Of a stretch of DNA of 64,000 nt, positions 35,287-47,422 are shown one piece after another. Numbering within the stretch: position 1 is the stretch's first letter; every line of letters begins with the position of its first letter. Source of the DNA: Marasmius tenuissimus. Its lineage: Eukaryota > Basidiomycota > Agaricomycetes > Agaricales > Marasmiaceae. Both the position numbers and the translations under genes were made by a program. The notes under the pieces are model-generated. The model made no database searches, was not told the origin of the DNA, and saw only the letters and a list, made by a program, of their open reading frames with translations. The stretch spans positions 682,001 to 746,000 of the forward strand of contig JAQOTA010000001.1 of the NCBI GenBank assembly GCA_029532415.1, given 5' to 3'.

Positions 35287-37207
35287 CTAAACATCAGATT
35301 TCCCGTCGCTAGATGGGCTGACTGTAACGTCCGAAGTATCCTGTGGGAAGGAGAAAGTGTAAATGTCAGCACGGCTTGAGGGAAGGTGGGAACGACCAAC
35401 ATGGAGTGTAGACTTTTCGATTCTGATCGCAATTTCCTTGGTGTGTTGAGGTTCTTCAAACTGCACGCGAGAAAATAAAGGAGAAAAGTTCGCGTTAATG
35501 GTTCGTCTCACACCACACTTTCTGAGGGGGGAAAAGAACACTCACGCCACGACCTGTCCTTGTGTGTACTCCGCCGCCGCTCTGTGTCGCGAACCTGCCC
35601 AGGGAGATGGTCTCATGGTCACTGTACGACTGTACGGATGTTCCACCCTTGATGTACTCCCTCGAGTTGAGCGTAACGAGAATTGAGTTGGTGTAAACTG
35701 CGAGTAACCAGGACCAGTTTTCTGTCAACACCGAGTTTGAGTGCCTCGAAAGCAAACCGACCACTCACAACGATCCCGTATCAGGAAAAAACCCATGTAA
35801 ATGAATGTTTGCGGCATGGTGTTCAGCTTTGACAGATAGGTCGGGTCGTAAGCCGAGGCGTATACCCCTCTGAGAGTAACGGTAACTTACAGCGATAACA
35901 TCGGCGACCGAAAAGAGTGAGGTCAATATTCCAGTATTGAAGGTGAATATGATCTAGGAGGTGTCGGTGTGTCCGAGTCGGTGTCATGTTCATTTGAGGG
36001 GTCGATCCGAAAAGGTAACTCACCATGCGATTTATCATGTCCGTGCTCTTCTTGAACCCTGTCTTCTTCCCGTGGAGACACCCTATCATCGCGAAAGTTA
36101 TCGCAAGGTCGGTGGCAGCACTCATAACGTTCAAGGCTGTCGCCCAGTCTGACTGGCGGATGAGATCTCCGAGGTTTGCATACCCTAAGGTAACGATGGT
36201 GTATCCTGTGGGTCAAGAAGAGCGAGTACCATGTCAACAATGGGAAGGTGGGGTTAATGAGGCTGGCGACATACCGAAGATCAGAGCTACATAGAAAGTT
36301 CCTTCTGTCAGCTATATTTGTCATGACGGCAGGACGGGGCTTCTTACCCAGGGATACCAGGGAAAGTAGGGACTGATCCCGAGGGGAAAGGAATGCGAAT
36401 ATGAGGGCGATTTTCGTGAACGGATGTTGGGAGGATTACACACCACTGTTCCCGCAAGCCAGAAGTTGTTGTTGCTCACTATAGAGCTATTGTGAGTCGT
36501 GGAAATAAGGGTGAGGATAGAGTGCCTTACAGCGATAAATTCGATAACAATAGAATTGCTGTACCGCAAAACCGATAGCTCCGGCAAAGAACAGCTCGAT
36601 CAGGATAGTCTTAACCATGTGGGTCATCGCCAAGGGGTCATCGTGCACTGCGAACACGATGAACTAGACCTGCAGACGATGGAATTACGACTGTAAACTC
36701 ACTTGTGACAGCATATTGATAGACAGCCTCTGAAAACAGCTTCAGCGCGTTGGATCTCGACCGTACTTGAGTCTTTCATACCGCAAATCATAGCCTCCTG
36801 GACGGTATCGGCCACCATGATGAAGGCGATCTGGACCAGGTGTTAATAGTCATCCTTCAGAGAAAACTGCAAGACATACGAGGAGACGAGTCCCAATGGG
36901 ATCTCTCTTGCTATATTTGCGGAAGTACATCCATCCCTGGAGCGAGCCAGCTGCATGGAGATGGAATGAGGAAGGTGTTTCAGCCTAGCTGTTAGGGATA
37001 CACTTACCGCCCCACAGACTATGAACACGTAGGAATAAGATTCAATAATAGTCGAAAAGCTCGAACGAGCTGCACTTACGCGGCTGTGATGATGGCGACA
37101 TTGAACAAGAGGCCAAGACTGCATAAAATTGTGAGTGTTCAGGAGGTCGAGGCGACGAAAGGAAGATCTCACGTATTATGGATGTTTGGCGCGGGTCCCA
37201 TCGGCAT
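35287..37207 (-). CDS. DUF6534-type seven-helix membrane protein
   Basis: The ATG is at 37207. Splicing across about a dozen GT-AG introns gives a continuous protein starting MPMGPAPNIHNTLGLLFNV. Hydrophobic helices follow, with the hallmark segments AFIMVADTVQEAMIC, HDDPLAMTHMV, AVQQFYCYRIY, FIIF-like IIFTFNTGILTSLFSVAD and AVYTNSILVTLNSREYI, typical of the basidiomycete DUF6533/DUF6534 group. The first exons are 37207-37173, 37118-37080, an 11-nt micro-exon 37018-37008, 36950-36880, 36830-36782, 36729-36703 and 36647-36531; later ones run to the stop at 35287. The hydrophilic tail ends SSDGKSDV. The protein is probably at the plasma membrane. Family function is unknown, and exact borders of the last exons are less certain. 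Confidence 0.82.
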
Positions 37208-38628
37208 AGTGGCTAAGCTTGTGGTAGGGGAAGGTGGACGGACTCCAGTCCTCTTATGTCCTCGATTACAAGTAGGCTTTGGTATTTAAAAAGAGCTTGA
37301 GGTGCGTGAGTAACTACTTTACAAGTTCTCGGGCCTACTTGCCATATGGCCACAGTATGACATACAGGGATATCGACAGCCTTCTCCCCGCTGACTTCCT
37401 TTGAATTGAGCTCCGACTATCTTGTGAAGTTACTGAGAAATCGGTGTTTGCCGCTCATCAAATGAGGAGGTTGGACGTAGTTATGAACCCGGATATAGAA
37501 GGAATTGCAATCGTTGCCGAGACAGCTCCAACTGAATTAATCTTTGGCTGGCAGCAGTAATAGCGAACGAGGCTTAAGTGCCCGAGAGGATCTTGAGAAT
37601 CTTGACGTCCAATTTTCCCGGGCCAAGTGTTCGCCCGCCTCATTGTTGTCTTGCGGCTTCATTAATCTGGTGGAAGCATTCTGGGGGCAACCGCCCTCGA
37701 GCTGAGGTGCTAGTAGTGCACGATTTGCACCGTCCACGGACAACAAGGGGATGCACAATTTTGGCAATGTGATGGAGTAAACTCGTCCCCTTTTTCTGTT
37801 ATTGCAGGGTCATAACGGAAGCTCTTTCGGAGGTGACTTTGAGAGAGTGGACTTCGGCCTAGCAAATTTCGTTCAGTAATCCAAGTAACGTAGAGATTTG
37901 ATGGAAGACAGCCTTCAGCTCTCGTGCGCGAAGTTGCGACATCCCGTCTGCGTTCGAATCGTGGCAGTTGGCCTCGTGGTGTGGGATAAACAAGGGGGAA
38001 AAATCCTCGGCGTTTATCACGCCAAAATGCGGGCGCTAAAGTAATGTCCACGTGGCTTACGTGGAAAAGGTCGACCGCGGCGAGAGTCGAGACTTGGACC
38101 CTGTCTTTTCTCACCTCCTAGTATCTTTTCTGTTCTCGACCTGTTTTTTGGCAGGTGCCATTCTGTTGCCAATCTGTTGCGACTCAGCAATTAGACAATA
38201 TCTGCTATTTCCGTCACATATTTCATTCATTCATCATGAAAGCAATCAAAGCAGGTGCGTTTTCAAAATCAATCGTCTCCAGGTTCCAGTGCAGATAACG
38301 CGCTCAGCTTTGCATTCAGCTGAAAATATTATAGAGTTAGGGCAACAAAGCAGATGCCATATGGGCTTGGGACCATCCCCACAGTGGTATACAGTTCGTG
38401 GGGACCCATTTAGATCCTGAATTCAAGGGATCAACTTCTGTGAACTCTGCAGGTTCGCCGGGCGGCCACATTGAGATCAAGACATAGGTCAGATGGACAT
38501 AAGGGCGGAGTATAGTGGGTAAACCGTGTTGTCTCAGGTTGTTTCCTTGTACGTATGATGCTCTCACGAATGGCCAGTTCCGTCCTATATAGGTATTGGA
38601 ACCGCAGGTTCTCAGCAGCCCATTCACC
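37208..38628. other. Intergenic region with divergent upstream sequences
   Basis: Upstream sequence of the DUF6534 gene (minus) and of the P450 gene (plus). Only short frames without motifs are present. A TATA-like box precedes the P450. Confidence 0.5.
38586..38591 (+). promoter_or_regulatory. TATA-like box of the P450 gene
   Basis: TATATA within CCTATATAGG, 37 bp before the ATG at 38629. Confidence 0.45.
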
Positions 38629-40663
38629 ATGTTGCTTCAACTCATCCTCCTCGCGATAGGCACCTACACTTTCCTTCGCCTGTTTTCCTCGAAAAAGCAA
38701 CATCCCCTCCCACCAAGCCCCCCGGGCCTTCCTGTTCTCCGTAACCTACTCGATATCCCTACCTCCTTCGAATGGGAAACATACGGCAAATGGGCAGACC
38801 AGTATGGGCCTATCGTATCAGCTTCTGCCTTTGGCGCCACTATCATCGTGGTAAACCAGTACAAGGCCGCGTTGAAGCTCCTCTCCGACTCCCAGAAGGG
38901 CGCCATCTATTCGTCGAGACCGTATTTTCCGATGGCCGACTTGATGGGCTGGGAAAAGGCGATGGCTTTCACCGGTTATGGCCCCCGGTTCCGGAAGTAT
39001 CGTCAAGTCTTCCATGAGGAGCTTGGTAACCCCAAAGCCCTTCGTTCGTATTGGCCTCAAGAGGTTGCGCATGCGAGGCACTTCCTTCAACTCTGTGTGG
39101 ACGCTCCGGATCGTCTTGAACACCATTGCTTCCAGTATGTGGTAGATCGTCGAACGCAAACAAAATCTCACGAAATATGATAGGCACGCAGGAGCCATTG
39201 TTTTACGAGTTGCATATGGCTATACAGCGAAGGATTACGACGACGAGTTTGTCGATGCTGGTAATACCGCCATGAAAAGTTTCAACGAGGGGTGCACTCC
39301 CGGCGCCTTCATGGTCAACAACCTACCCGCCCGTGAGTTTTACCCTTCAAGTCTTCCTTCACACTTACATATATTTTTGAACAGTTCGCTTCATTCCTGA
39401 ATGGGTTCCCGGCGCTGGATTCCAAAAGCAAGCTCGACTTTGGCGCCCATTGTTCGGGAAAATGGTCGATATGCCATTCGAATTTGTGAAGAAGCAACTG
39501 GTAAGGATCTGCCTCCTCTCTGATATTCGGATTGCGTTCAAGCCTCCTCATAGTCGGCTGGTACGGCGGAAAATTCATTCACGGCAACGTGGTTGAACAA
39601 GGGACTTTCGGAAGAAGATGAAGATATTCTGAGATACGCGTCAGGCTCCATGTTTGGAGGTAAGTCGCTCAGATGGCTCACTCAATCTGATTTTCATTAA
39701 TACCAAATCTATCAGGTGGTGGTGAAACGGTGAGATCGACTTCATATCTTCGTATCAGTGATGAACGACTCTAAAACGCGCGCCAGACCGCAATCACCGT
39801 CCACATGTTCTTCCTCGCATTGACACTGTACCCAGAGATTCAAAAGAAGGCGCAGAAGGAAATTGACGCAGTGCTGGGTGGTCATCGCCTCCCTACCTTT
39901 GAGGACCGCGAGAATCTTCCCTATCTCGAGGCCCTAACAAAGGAAGTTATGCGATTCCACCCTGCCGTCCCTAATGGTCAGTGAGATCCCGCAAACTTCA
40001 TTTTGGTAAACCGAAATCAACTCCTCCACCTGCCCCACTCCAGGACTACCCCACTGTACCACCGAAGATGACATTCATGAGGGTTTCTTCATCCCTAAAG
40101 GAAGCATCATCATATCGAACATCTGGTCAGTCGTTGATACATTCTTGATGTCCGTAAGCTGTCAACGCTAAGTTCGCGCTCTGAATGAATAGGAAAATGC
40201 TCCGCGATCCCGACGTTTACCGGGATCCAGAAACCTTCAATCCAGAACGGTTCTTAGGGGAATACCCGGAGCAGAACCCGCGAGAACCCCTGTTTGGCTT
40301 CGGGAGGCGGTGAGGACATCGGCCTTGGTCCTATCTCCGAGTTTGGTGCTGAATAACCCCTCCTTTCTCCAGAGTATGCCCAGGTCGTTTGCTCGCCGAC
40401 GCCTCAATCTTCGTCACGCTCGCGACGTGTCTTGCTGCCTTGGATATCTCGCCTGTCATTGAGAACGGAAAACCGGTCCTCCCTGAGGTAAAGAGCGAGG
40501 GCGGTGCTGTTAAGTGAGTGTTTATTCTTTCAACCAAATTACGCGTCAAGTGTTCAACCATTTTTAATCACCTTACGCCCAATATAGCCGTCTGAAACCC
40601 TTCAAATGCAAGATCACACCGCGGATTGACTCCAAAACACTGGCGACAATGATGAAGGAATAG
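38629..40663 (+). CDS. Cytochrome P450 monooxygenase
   Basis: Ten exons join in frame; exon 1 is 38629-39134. An N-terminal membrane anchor (LLQLILLAIGTYTFLRLF) is followed by the proline-rich hinge PLPPSPPGLPVL. The I-helix has GGGGETT with the conserved Thr, the K-helix ExxR is EVMR (around 39945), the PERF motif is NPERFLG, and the heme loop FGFGRRVCPG is split by an intron near 40310, with Cys as the heme ligand. The length, about 510 residues, is normal. It resembles the large fungal group often annotated as O-methylsterigmatocystin oxidoreductase-like (CYP64-type), but the substrate cannot be read from sequence. It would sit in the ER membrane and needs a P450 reductase encoded elsewhere. 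Confidence 0.93.
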
Positions 40664-42165
40664 CCGCCTCCATCGCACACATAGCTTAATTACCGCTCGC
40701 TCGTTCTTTATACCACCTACTGTACATATTCCCCTTCTACTTGTAACTGAACTTCGAAGCGTACAGGAATAATAATAAGGTTGTGATGGCCAACCTAAGT
40801 GCGCCTTCCTTTAGGAGGTCTCATGAACGCCTTTGATCATGAGTAGATGCCGTCGATTCGAGGTCCATCAGACTGAGAGTCCCTTCACATGAAAAATATC
40901 GGAAAGACCATTGAGCCTAGCTGTCCTCCAGCCTTGACCTACGCAAACCCGACCACTAGCACAGGCTCGAAAGAAATTCCCGAATTGATACTTATGGGTG
41001 AGAATACACACAGGCACAACTGAGGTCTGAAGAGATTGAGCCCAATGTACTATGAGCTTGAAGGCACTCCGACCGCGAGGTACGATGGGTCCCTCCCGTT
41101 TCATTAACAACTCCGGTTCGATTCATGTAATTTTACTTCACGAGATCCCCTGCACTGCCCACGGCGTCCTCAACTTCTGTCAAGGGACTTGATGGGGCAC
41201 ATTGCTCTTCATATTGAGGTCAGGGGACTCAAGCAAGTCATCAAATTATTCGGACTCGCCGGTATTCATATATACGCATGTCGGCGGGAGTAGTCTCTTT
41301 GTCATACAGACATAGAGAGTTTTCAAGAATAGAGTTGGACCGTTAAAACGCCACTTTTGGTGAGCCAGTCCACATACCCGCGTAGTAATGAACATCCACG
41401 CGTGAGATCGTGAGGTCCGTTAATATGTCAACATGGATTGTCCGACAAATCCGCCGACTGTGTGTGCACCCGACAATTTCGAACCAATACCATCAGGTGA
41501 GGTACAAGGACACATGCCTATAATCCCCTAAGTGAAGACCGCGTAAACTCGTGTCTACTGTGCTTGGCATGTAGGATTCCCATTGTACCTCTGACTCACG
41601 CGTCTATCGGATATATGCCAAATGCAGGTCCTTCGAGACCTCGATTCTGCCTGTACCGTATTTCACACAAAAACAAGAAATTCTCAATTTAGGATGAAAG
41701 ACTCCTGAGACGTTTCACCAACTCAAACAAGATAGGCTGTCACCAGGTCATCGACAAGTTCGAGCAGAGCATGCACTTGATCGAAACATACGTATATTTA
41801 GCGCCCATTGGGACCTACAACTACGTATCCTTCCGAAGCTTCGTTTGCGGACAGCGACTGAAAGGCCGGGTTGATTGATATAGAATGCTTGTGACACTTT
41901 GGACACTACAAAAGAGGTAGAATGTAGGAAAAACAAAACGAGAAGGCAGAAATCGACGGGGAGGAGGATTCGAAGAAGTTTTACGAAGATCATACCAATA
42001 TAAGTAGATGGAGGGGGAAAATTAGACTTGGGGAAATAGCGGAAAACGCTTGGTAGGGTGTAGCCCTTTCCCGATAGTCAGAGTGAGTGGCTAGATATTT
42101 TATACTTGTATAAAATGTTAGATCTGACGAAAAAAGTTGAGAGAAAGTGTAAGAGAACGTACCAT
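40664..42165. other. Convergent intergenic region
   Basis: 3' regions of the P450 (plus) and of the large family gene (minus). It includes the family's conserved downstream sequence (about 41620-41893), which matches 10682-10941. No gene is supported. Confidence 0.6.
41791..41821 (-). repeat. Conserved downstream block, copy 3
   Basis: Reverse complement of GTTGTAGGTCCCAATGGGCG plus CTAAATATACG, about 350 bp after the stop codon of the gene at 42166-46733. It matches the blocks at 10738 and 18983. Confidence 0.75.
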
Positions 42166-45100
42166 TCAATCACAACTAAGATTTAATCCTCCCAAACGAT
42201 GATAGCGGACCATAGTACAAGGTTGAGGAATCTGATCCATTATCAGTTCCTGGCGGCCTACAATCGGAATTGAGTCCTGGTTGCTGGCGACGGAGAATTG
42301 AACGCACTCACCTCGACACGAGCACTTTGTCTCCCGGTGATCGTACTCGGACTCATTTGGTGGAGGCACCAGTAGGGTTCGATTATTGTCCTCGTCCTGC
42401 TGACGAAGTGAGATTCCAGTAGCATCGGGTGTCCCTTCCTCTTCCCGAGGGTTCGCCTCTTGCATTCCCGATGCTTGTGGATCAACTTTGCCAAAAATCT
42501 TGTCCGAAACGGCAGGGTCTGCTTGGGCCATATCATCTGTTACTTTGAACGAGGCATCACGATCAGAATTCGGGTTGAACCAATGCTGTTGTAGCTCAAG
42601 TTCTTTTGCGAAGGGGAATAACACGATGGTGAGGTTGACCAGCTGAGAATCTCGAGTTTTCCCGCGTAAGGTAAAAGTACCATGGTGACAAATCTCCGGG
42701 CCGTGAAAAGAGAATTGGGACTGATAGACGGGAGGTGAGATAAATTCGCGTACAAGTGACCCATGCGTTTCCACTTTCCCGGTGTGACCAGGGCCCGAAT
42801 CGTCAAAGGCATAATGCACCCCGAATAGGTTCTGGCGTTGGATAGGACGATCTGTCGTCTCGGCTTCTTCTTCTGGACCCTGTGGCTGGCCCTCCAGGTC
42901 TTCCGGCCCTGAGGATTCAACAAAACCGGTAATTTTACTCCAGGCGGCATAAACTTCCTCTTGTGGACCATACCGTGTAACACACTCCTCTACTCCTGAG
43001 GGTTCAGGACAAGGATTTGCAGCAGACCAATAGCGATCCAGCCGGAGCTTCTTGGTGCAGAGAGACAGCGCCATTGTAAGGCTATCCAGTTCACTGAGAT
43101 GTAAAGGATGATGGCCCTCGGGAGAGAAGGTAAGACTCCCGTGATGAATATCTTCTGGACCGCGCAGAAAAATTTCGAATCGATATACAGGAAGCGGGCT
43201 TTCCTTGAGTGCCTTGGGGGCTGACCCACCAGGCCGTGGCACAGAAATCGTCTCCAGCAAATTTTGATGATGGGGGAGAACGGCGTTTCGTTCGGCCGCT
43301 GATTCCGCTACCACAACATCTGGTTGCGACTGGCTATCCATCGCGTCAGCAGTGTCGTCTTGTTCTTCTCCCTCCTTTCGGGCACCAAGTCTCGGAGTAA
43401 CTTTCGAGTGGTCACGAAAAACTCCTCGGTGAAGGCGAAGAACCCCGCCGGTGGTGGGAATGAACTCGACTACGAGGTTCCTAAACAAGTATGCGGATTG
43501 GTTGTACGGTGTAACGTACATCTCGTAGTGACCCGGCAAAACCTGCGGGAAATCGTCAAAGCTCAGCTTACACCACTTCAACGACTCAACCTGTCTATTC
43601 CTTCTGATGGGGTCGTTGTGGTCGCGCTCGTAGGAGTCCGTTCCGATGAAAGTGAGGGTTACCCAAAAGTTGAGGTTCGGCTCACTGAGAGTCTTCACTG
43701 AGAGGATAGGAACAATCTTTCCAGGAACAGGGATGTGTATCATCGCCGTGACACAAACGCGGTGTTGTAGCATTAGGTCGCGCCCAACCGGCTGAACAGA
43801 CAAAATTCCCTCGAAGTCCTCTTTTCCGGAATTCGGAGTGTCGTCTAGTCCAATCTGATGGCATAGTTTGTTGGATGCGTTTTCCCTCCATTTCTGGCGA
43901 TTGGATGCGAGGGCTGATTGAACCTCTTGGGCTGCCGCCTGACCTGCAAAGTCAACGCAACGATCATAGAATACGGAGGTGATGTTTCGGTGCTTCTCCA
44001 GGAGCAAGCGAAGGCGAGATGCCGTGTCACCCGTTGACTGGAGGTTACAGTGAATGATGGTTGTGAGTGCCAACGGTGTCGGCGAAGTGGGAACGGATAA
44101 CAGGAAATCACATGCCGAATCTGTTCCCCGCAGAGCGAGAAATTTCCTCAACATTATATCCGTACCCAAAGCTTCAGCATTACGAGGGGAGTCGATAAAC
44201 GTATAGGGCGGAGAGAACTCTGGCGAACCGGGCCCGCGTGGATCTATGCGGCGAAACCAGCCGGGTTGTTTCATAGAGTGGAGACAATCCAGAGACGATT
44301 TAACAAAACTGACCAGTTCATGGTAGTCTTGGGGTGATTCGTCGGTGAAGAAGGGTAGAAGGTTCGTATCGAGATCACGTCTCACGTGCGGCGAAGTAAA
44401 TGGCTGGTGTTCGAACAAGTGTTTGACGGAGGGAAATTTACCGCTGTGAATAAGATCGAAGATATCCTTCCACGTCTGCAGCATTTTGTCACCTGCAGGA
44501 CGAAGCCGTAGTGAACGCAATTCACTCGACAAGGAGCTCCACGTTGCACTTATTTGGTCGATTGTTGATAGCGGGATTCGTCCTCTGAGCCTCAGGATAG
44601 CACGACCTTGCTCCGCCGAAAGCCGTGCTTCCATCTTTTGGATCCATTGTAACGCGAGACAGTGGGAAAGTTTCTTGGGAAATGCTGCGTGTTCGACAAA
44701 GCGCTGCTCCATGACACAAAGATAGACTTCTTGGATTGCGCTGTCGAATATCACTGCGTATTCTATAAATAGATCGTGTAATAGACCAGCAGGAGGGACT
44801 TTGGCGAAGGTCAATTCGCCCAATAAATCTCCCCTGTCGACGCAACGGTCACCTTTCAAGTCGCACAACTGGCCGATTCGCATATAGATCTTGTCCGAAA
44901 GTGAGATCTCGGACAGCGGACCAGCTTCTATCTCAGATCGCAGTTCAACTTTTTTGACTTCGGCAGCGTTCGAGGATGTCGGAGGGAAAGTGAGTGACCA
45001 CAGTACTGACAAGGGCCGAGAGTTCGATCCTTTTGCGACCAATAGGCAAGATAGTTTGTTGGAATACTCGATAACGGGGCTGAGGACTTCATTGTCGAGG

Positions 45101-46733
45101 CCGGTGTTCGGGCCAATATCATCGAGTTTTCCATAGAAAGCGACCTCAAGGGCATGGGTGCCGGGAAGAGGGCGGGTGTGGGACGAAAATGCGCAACGAC
45201 AAGAGTCATTTGCCTGACCATCCACAAGGAACGAGTGAGCGTCCCAAGCCGCGCCACGGGAAACAATGGTAACGCAGAGGAGCTTCCGTATATGGTTCTG
45301 GGAAGCTTTTGCTACAACTGCATAGTAGATGGAGAAGCCATCTACTTCGATCCGCTCCAATGGACCAATGTACGGACTAGCAGCGACAAGAAAGTCCTCG
45401 AGGTTATGAGCAACAAAGGAATGCTTCCACTGCGCATCTTGGCCCGCATATTGGATAGGGGTTTCTTCATCTAGCAGGTGATAACGAGGAGAGGTGATGG
45501 GGGGAAACGTCTGAGCCGCGGCCGTGCTCGTCATAGCTGAGCCTGCGTCAGAATCAACCTGAAGTCCCCATTTCAGGCTGATCGAAGTCCCCGCAGCTGA
45601 GGAAATTGATGATTGACGGGGTCGAAGACCGAGTTCAAACATCAAGCCGGTATTTTCTTCGTCCCAGCGAGGATTCAAACCCCACACGACGGTGCGTCCG
45701 ACAGAAAGGGCCGCTTCCACTGCAAGCCAGACATAAGGGCCACCTTTTGCTCTCGTCTGGCTGACCAGATTGAAACAGCCTACATAACCAGCCACTATCA
45801 TCACCATCCCCAACACCAACGAGAACTGAAGGATGCCTAGCACAGGATCTACTGGAAACAATGGCGCAGAATCGATTGGATGCTGTGCTTCAACATCTTT
45901 TGGGTGCTGTTGCTGCTGCTCTTCGCGTTCGAGTTCCTCTATGCGCTCTTCTAAGAGCATGCCCTTCTCTCTATCGGAGAGGGGTTTTACACCGCCCTTG
46001 GCCTTCATAAGGTGAAGACTAGACGAGGCAATATAGTGTATTCGGAATTGCAGGACGAGCTGCACCGAAACTACGCACAAGAAGGAGCCGGAGGAACGGA
46101 GTGAGGGGAAAAGCCATACGTGATTGTTCCCTTGGTTGTAGATGGCGAAATAGATGTAGGGTAGGAGGGCGAGTCCTGACGCCACCGCTGATGTTAGGAT
46201 GAGATAAGCGTTCCATGGTAAGTACAGGCGCTGGGAAGCATTGGTTAGGCAACGAAGCACCAGATCAGAGGAAGGGATCGGATACGCACCAAACGCTCGG
46301 TACCCACAGTACCCACATCTCCGGCCCTCTTCCATCCGGACCAGTGTATGTGCTTGATTATCTCGGGGTCGCCGATGTGTTTCTCTTTCATCAGGCGCTC
46401 CAAGTGAGCTTCAGCGCCGTAACGTTTTGTCCCCCGCTGGAGGGTGATCATGGACGCTACCAACCCCGTCGTACTAAAACCAGCGTCATGCAGCCAACTT
46501 CCCCCATCAAAGAGCTTTGTCGTTGTGGCAAGCAAGGTCGCAAACGACACCTTCACGACCCCGAGGCTGCCGAAAATGGAGAGGGGGGTTGCTGCTGCGT
46601 AAAGATAACCGTTCTGGAGTGCCTCCCCTACGTGCCGTTCACATTGGTCTGTACCTAGCAGAGGAAGGATGGCGGCGATGTCCTGGATGCCGTTTGATAC
46701 AGTATCGAAAAAGTTTCTCTTCGGTGGCTCCAT
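42166..46733 (-). CDS. Large multi-pass membrane protein of unknown function (family member B, 1503 aa)
   Basis: Exon 1 is 46733-46290, intron 46289-46234 (GTGCGT...TCCCAG), exon 2 46233-42166, with the splice in phase 0 as in the other two members. The N-terminus has LLPLLGTDQCERHVGEAL and about five membrane spans, such as LILTSAVASGLALLPYIYFA and VLGMVMIVAGYVGCFNLV. A poly-Gln/charged linker lies before the last spans. The soluble part aligns throughout with member A, including the leucine-rich piece and the doubled unit with HHG (near 43140 and 42690). The C-terminus runs through a GTGAGT site that looks like the last intron of member A, shortened and free of stops; splicing (54 bp) or reading through both keep frame. 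The pseudogene at 1-1533 is its closest relative in the window. Function unknown. Confidence 0.88.
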
Positions 46734-47422
46734 TGTTTGAATATCTTGGTATCGATGTTCGGTGCGGTCAGTTGAATAAGGAATGCAACTGTTGAAAGCT
46801 TTCTGGAGTATCGTTATCTCACAGCGGGTTACGAGCTCTCCATTTTATTAAGCCACATCCCTTGCGGACGAGCGCAATCTCCCCCGGTTGACAGGGAACT
46901 TGCTGCGTCAGAAGGCCAGTCCACAGCTTTTTTGCATGATCATGATGCTGTTCACATGGTTCTGGGCGTTCCTGCTACGTTATAAAAGAGTTTGGGAATA
47001 TCGAGGGCCTCCAGACCGACGATTCGGGGCCTAGCACGCCGATAGACAGCATCCTCGATTGAGATGTGAGCACCTACGGTGAAGTATAAAATGGGTGAGG
47101 GAGGAGGAAACTTGCATTGGTTGATTCGGGACGTTGGACGTGTGAACCGCCACAGCTTCATCTCCCATGGTACCTGAACATTACTCACTTCTTTCTGCGA
47201 AGGTGGCTCAAGCACTGAGAGTGCGGCGATGTACCATCAGACTAATTTTGGATAAACGCCCATATTGAACGACCATCATAGGCATGACAGGGCCCTTGCT
47301 CCAAAGCTGCAGATATTGAACGCGCAGCTCAATGGGTGGCAATACATAGGTAAAAATATATGGACTCACAGCACATACATTACACGTAGCAGAAGGGTAA
47401 AACATAATCCAAGAGCGCTAGG
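46734..47422. other. Spacer between tandem family members
   Basis: 689 bp between the stop of the upstream member (47423) and the start of the next (46733). It holds no gene and presumably carries the promoter of member B. Confidence 0.5.

Noticed and set aside
37710..38114. 134-residue minus-strand open frame
   Set aside because: No recognisable domain; lies in the promoter region of the P450.
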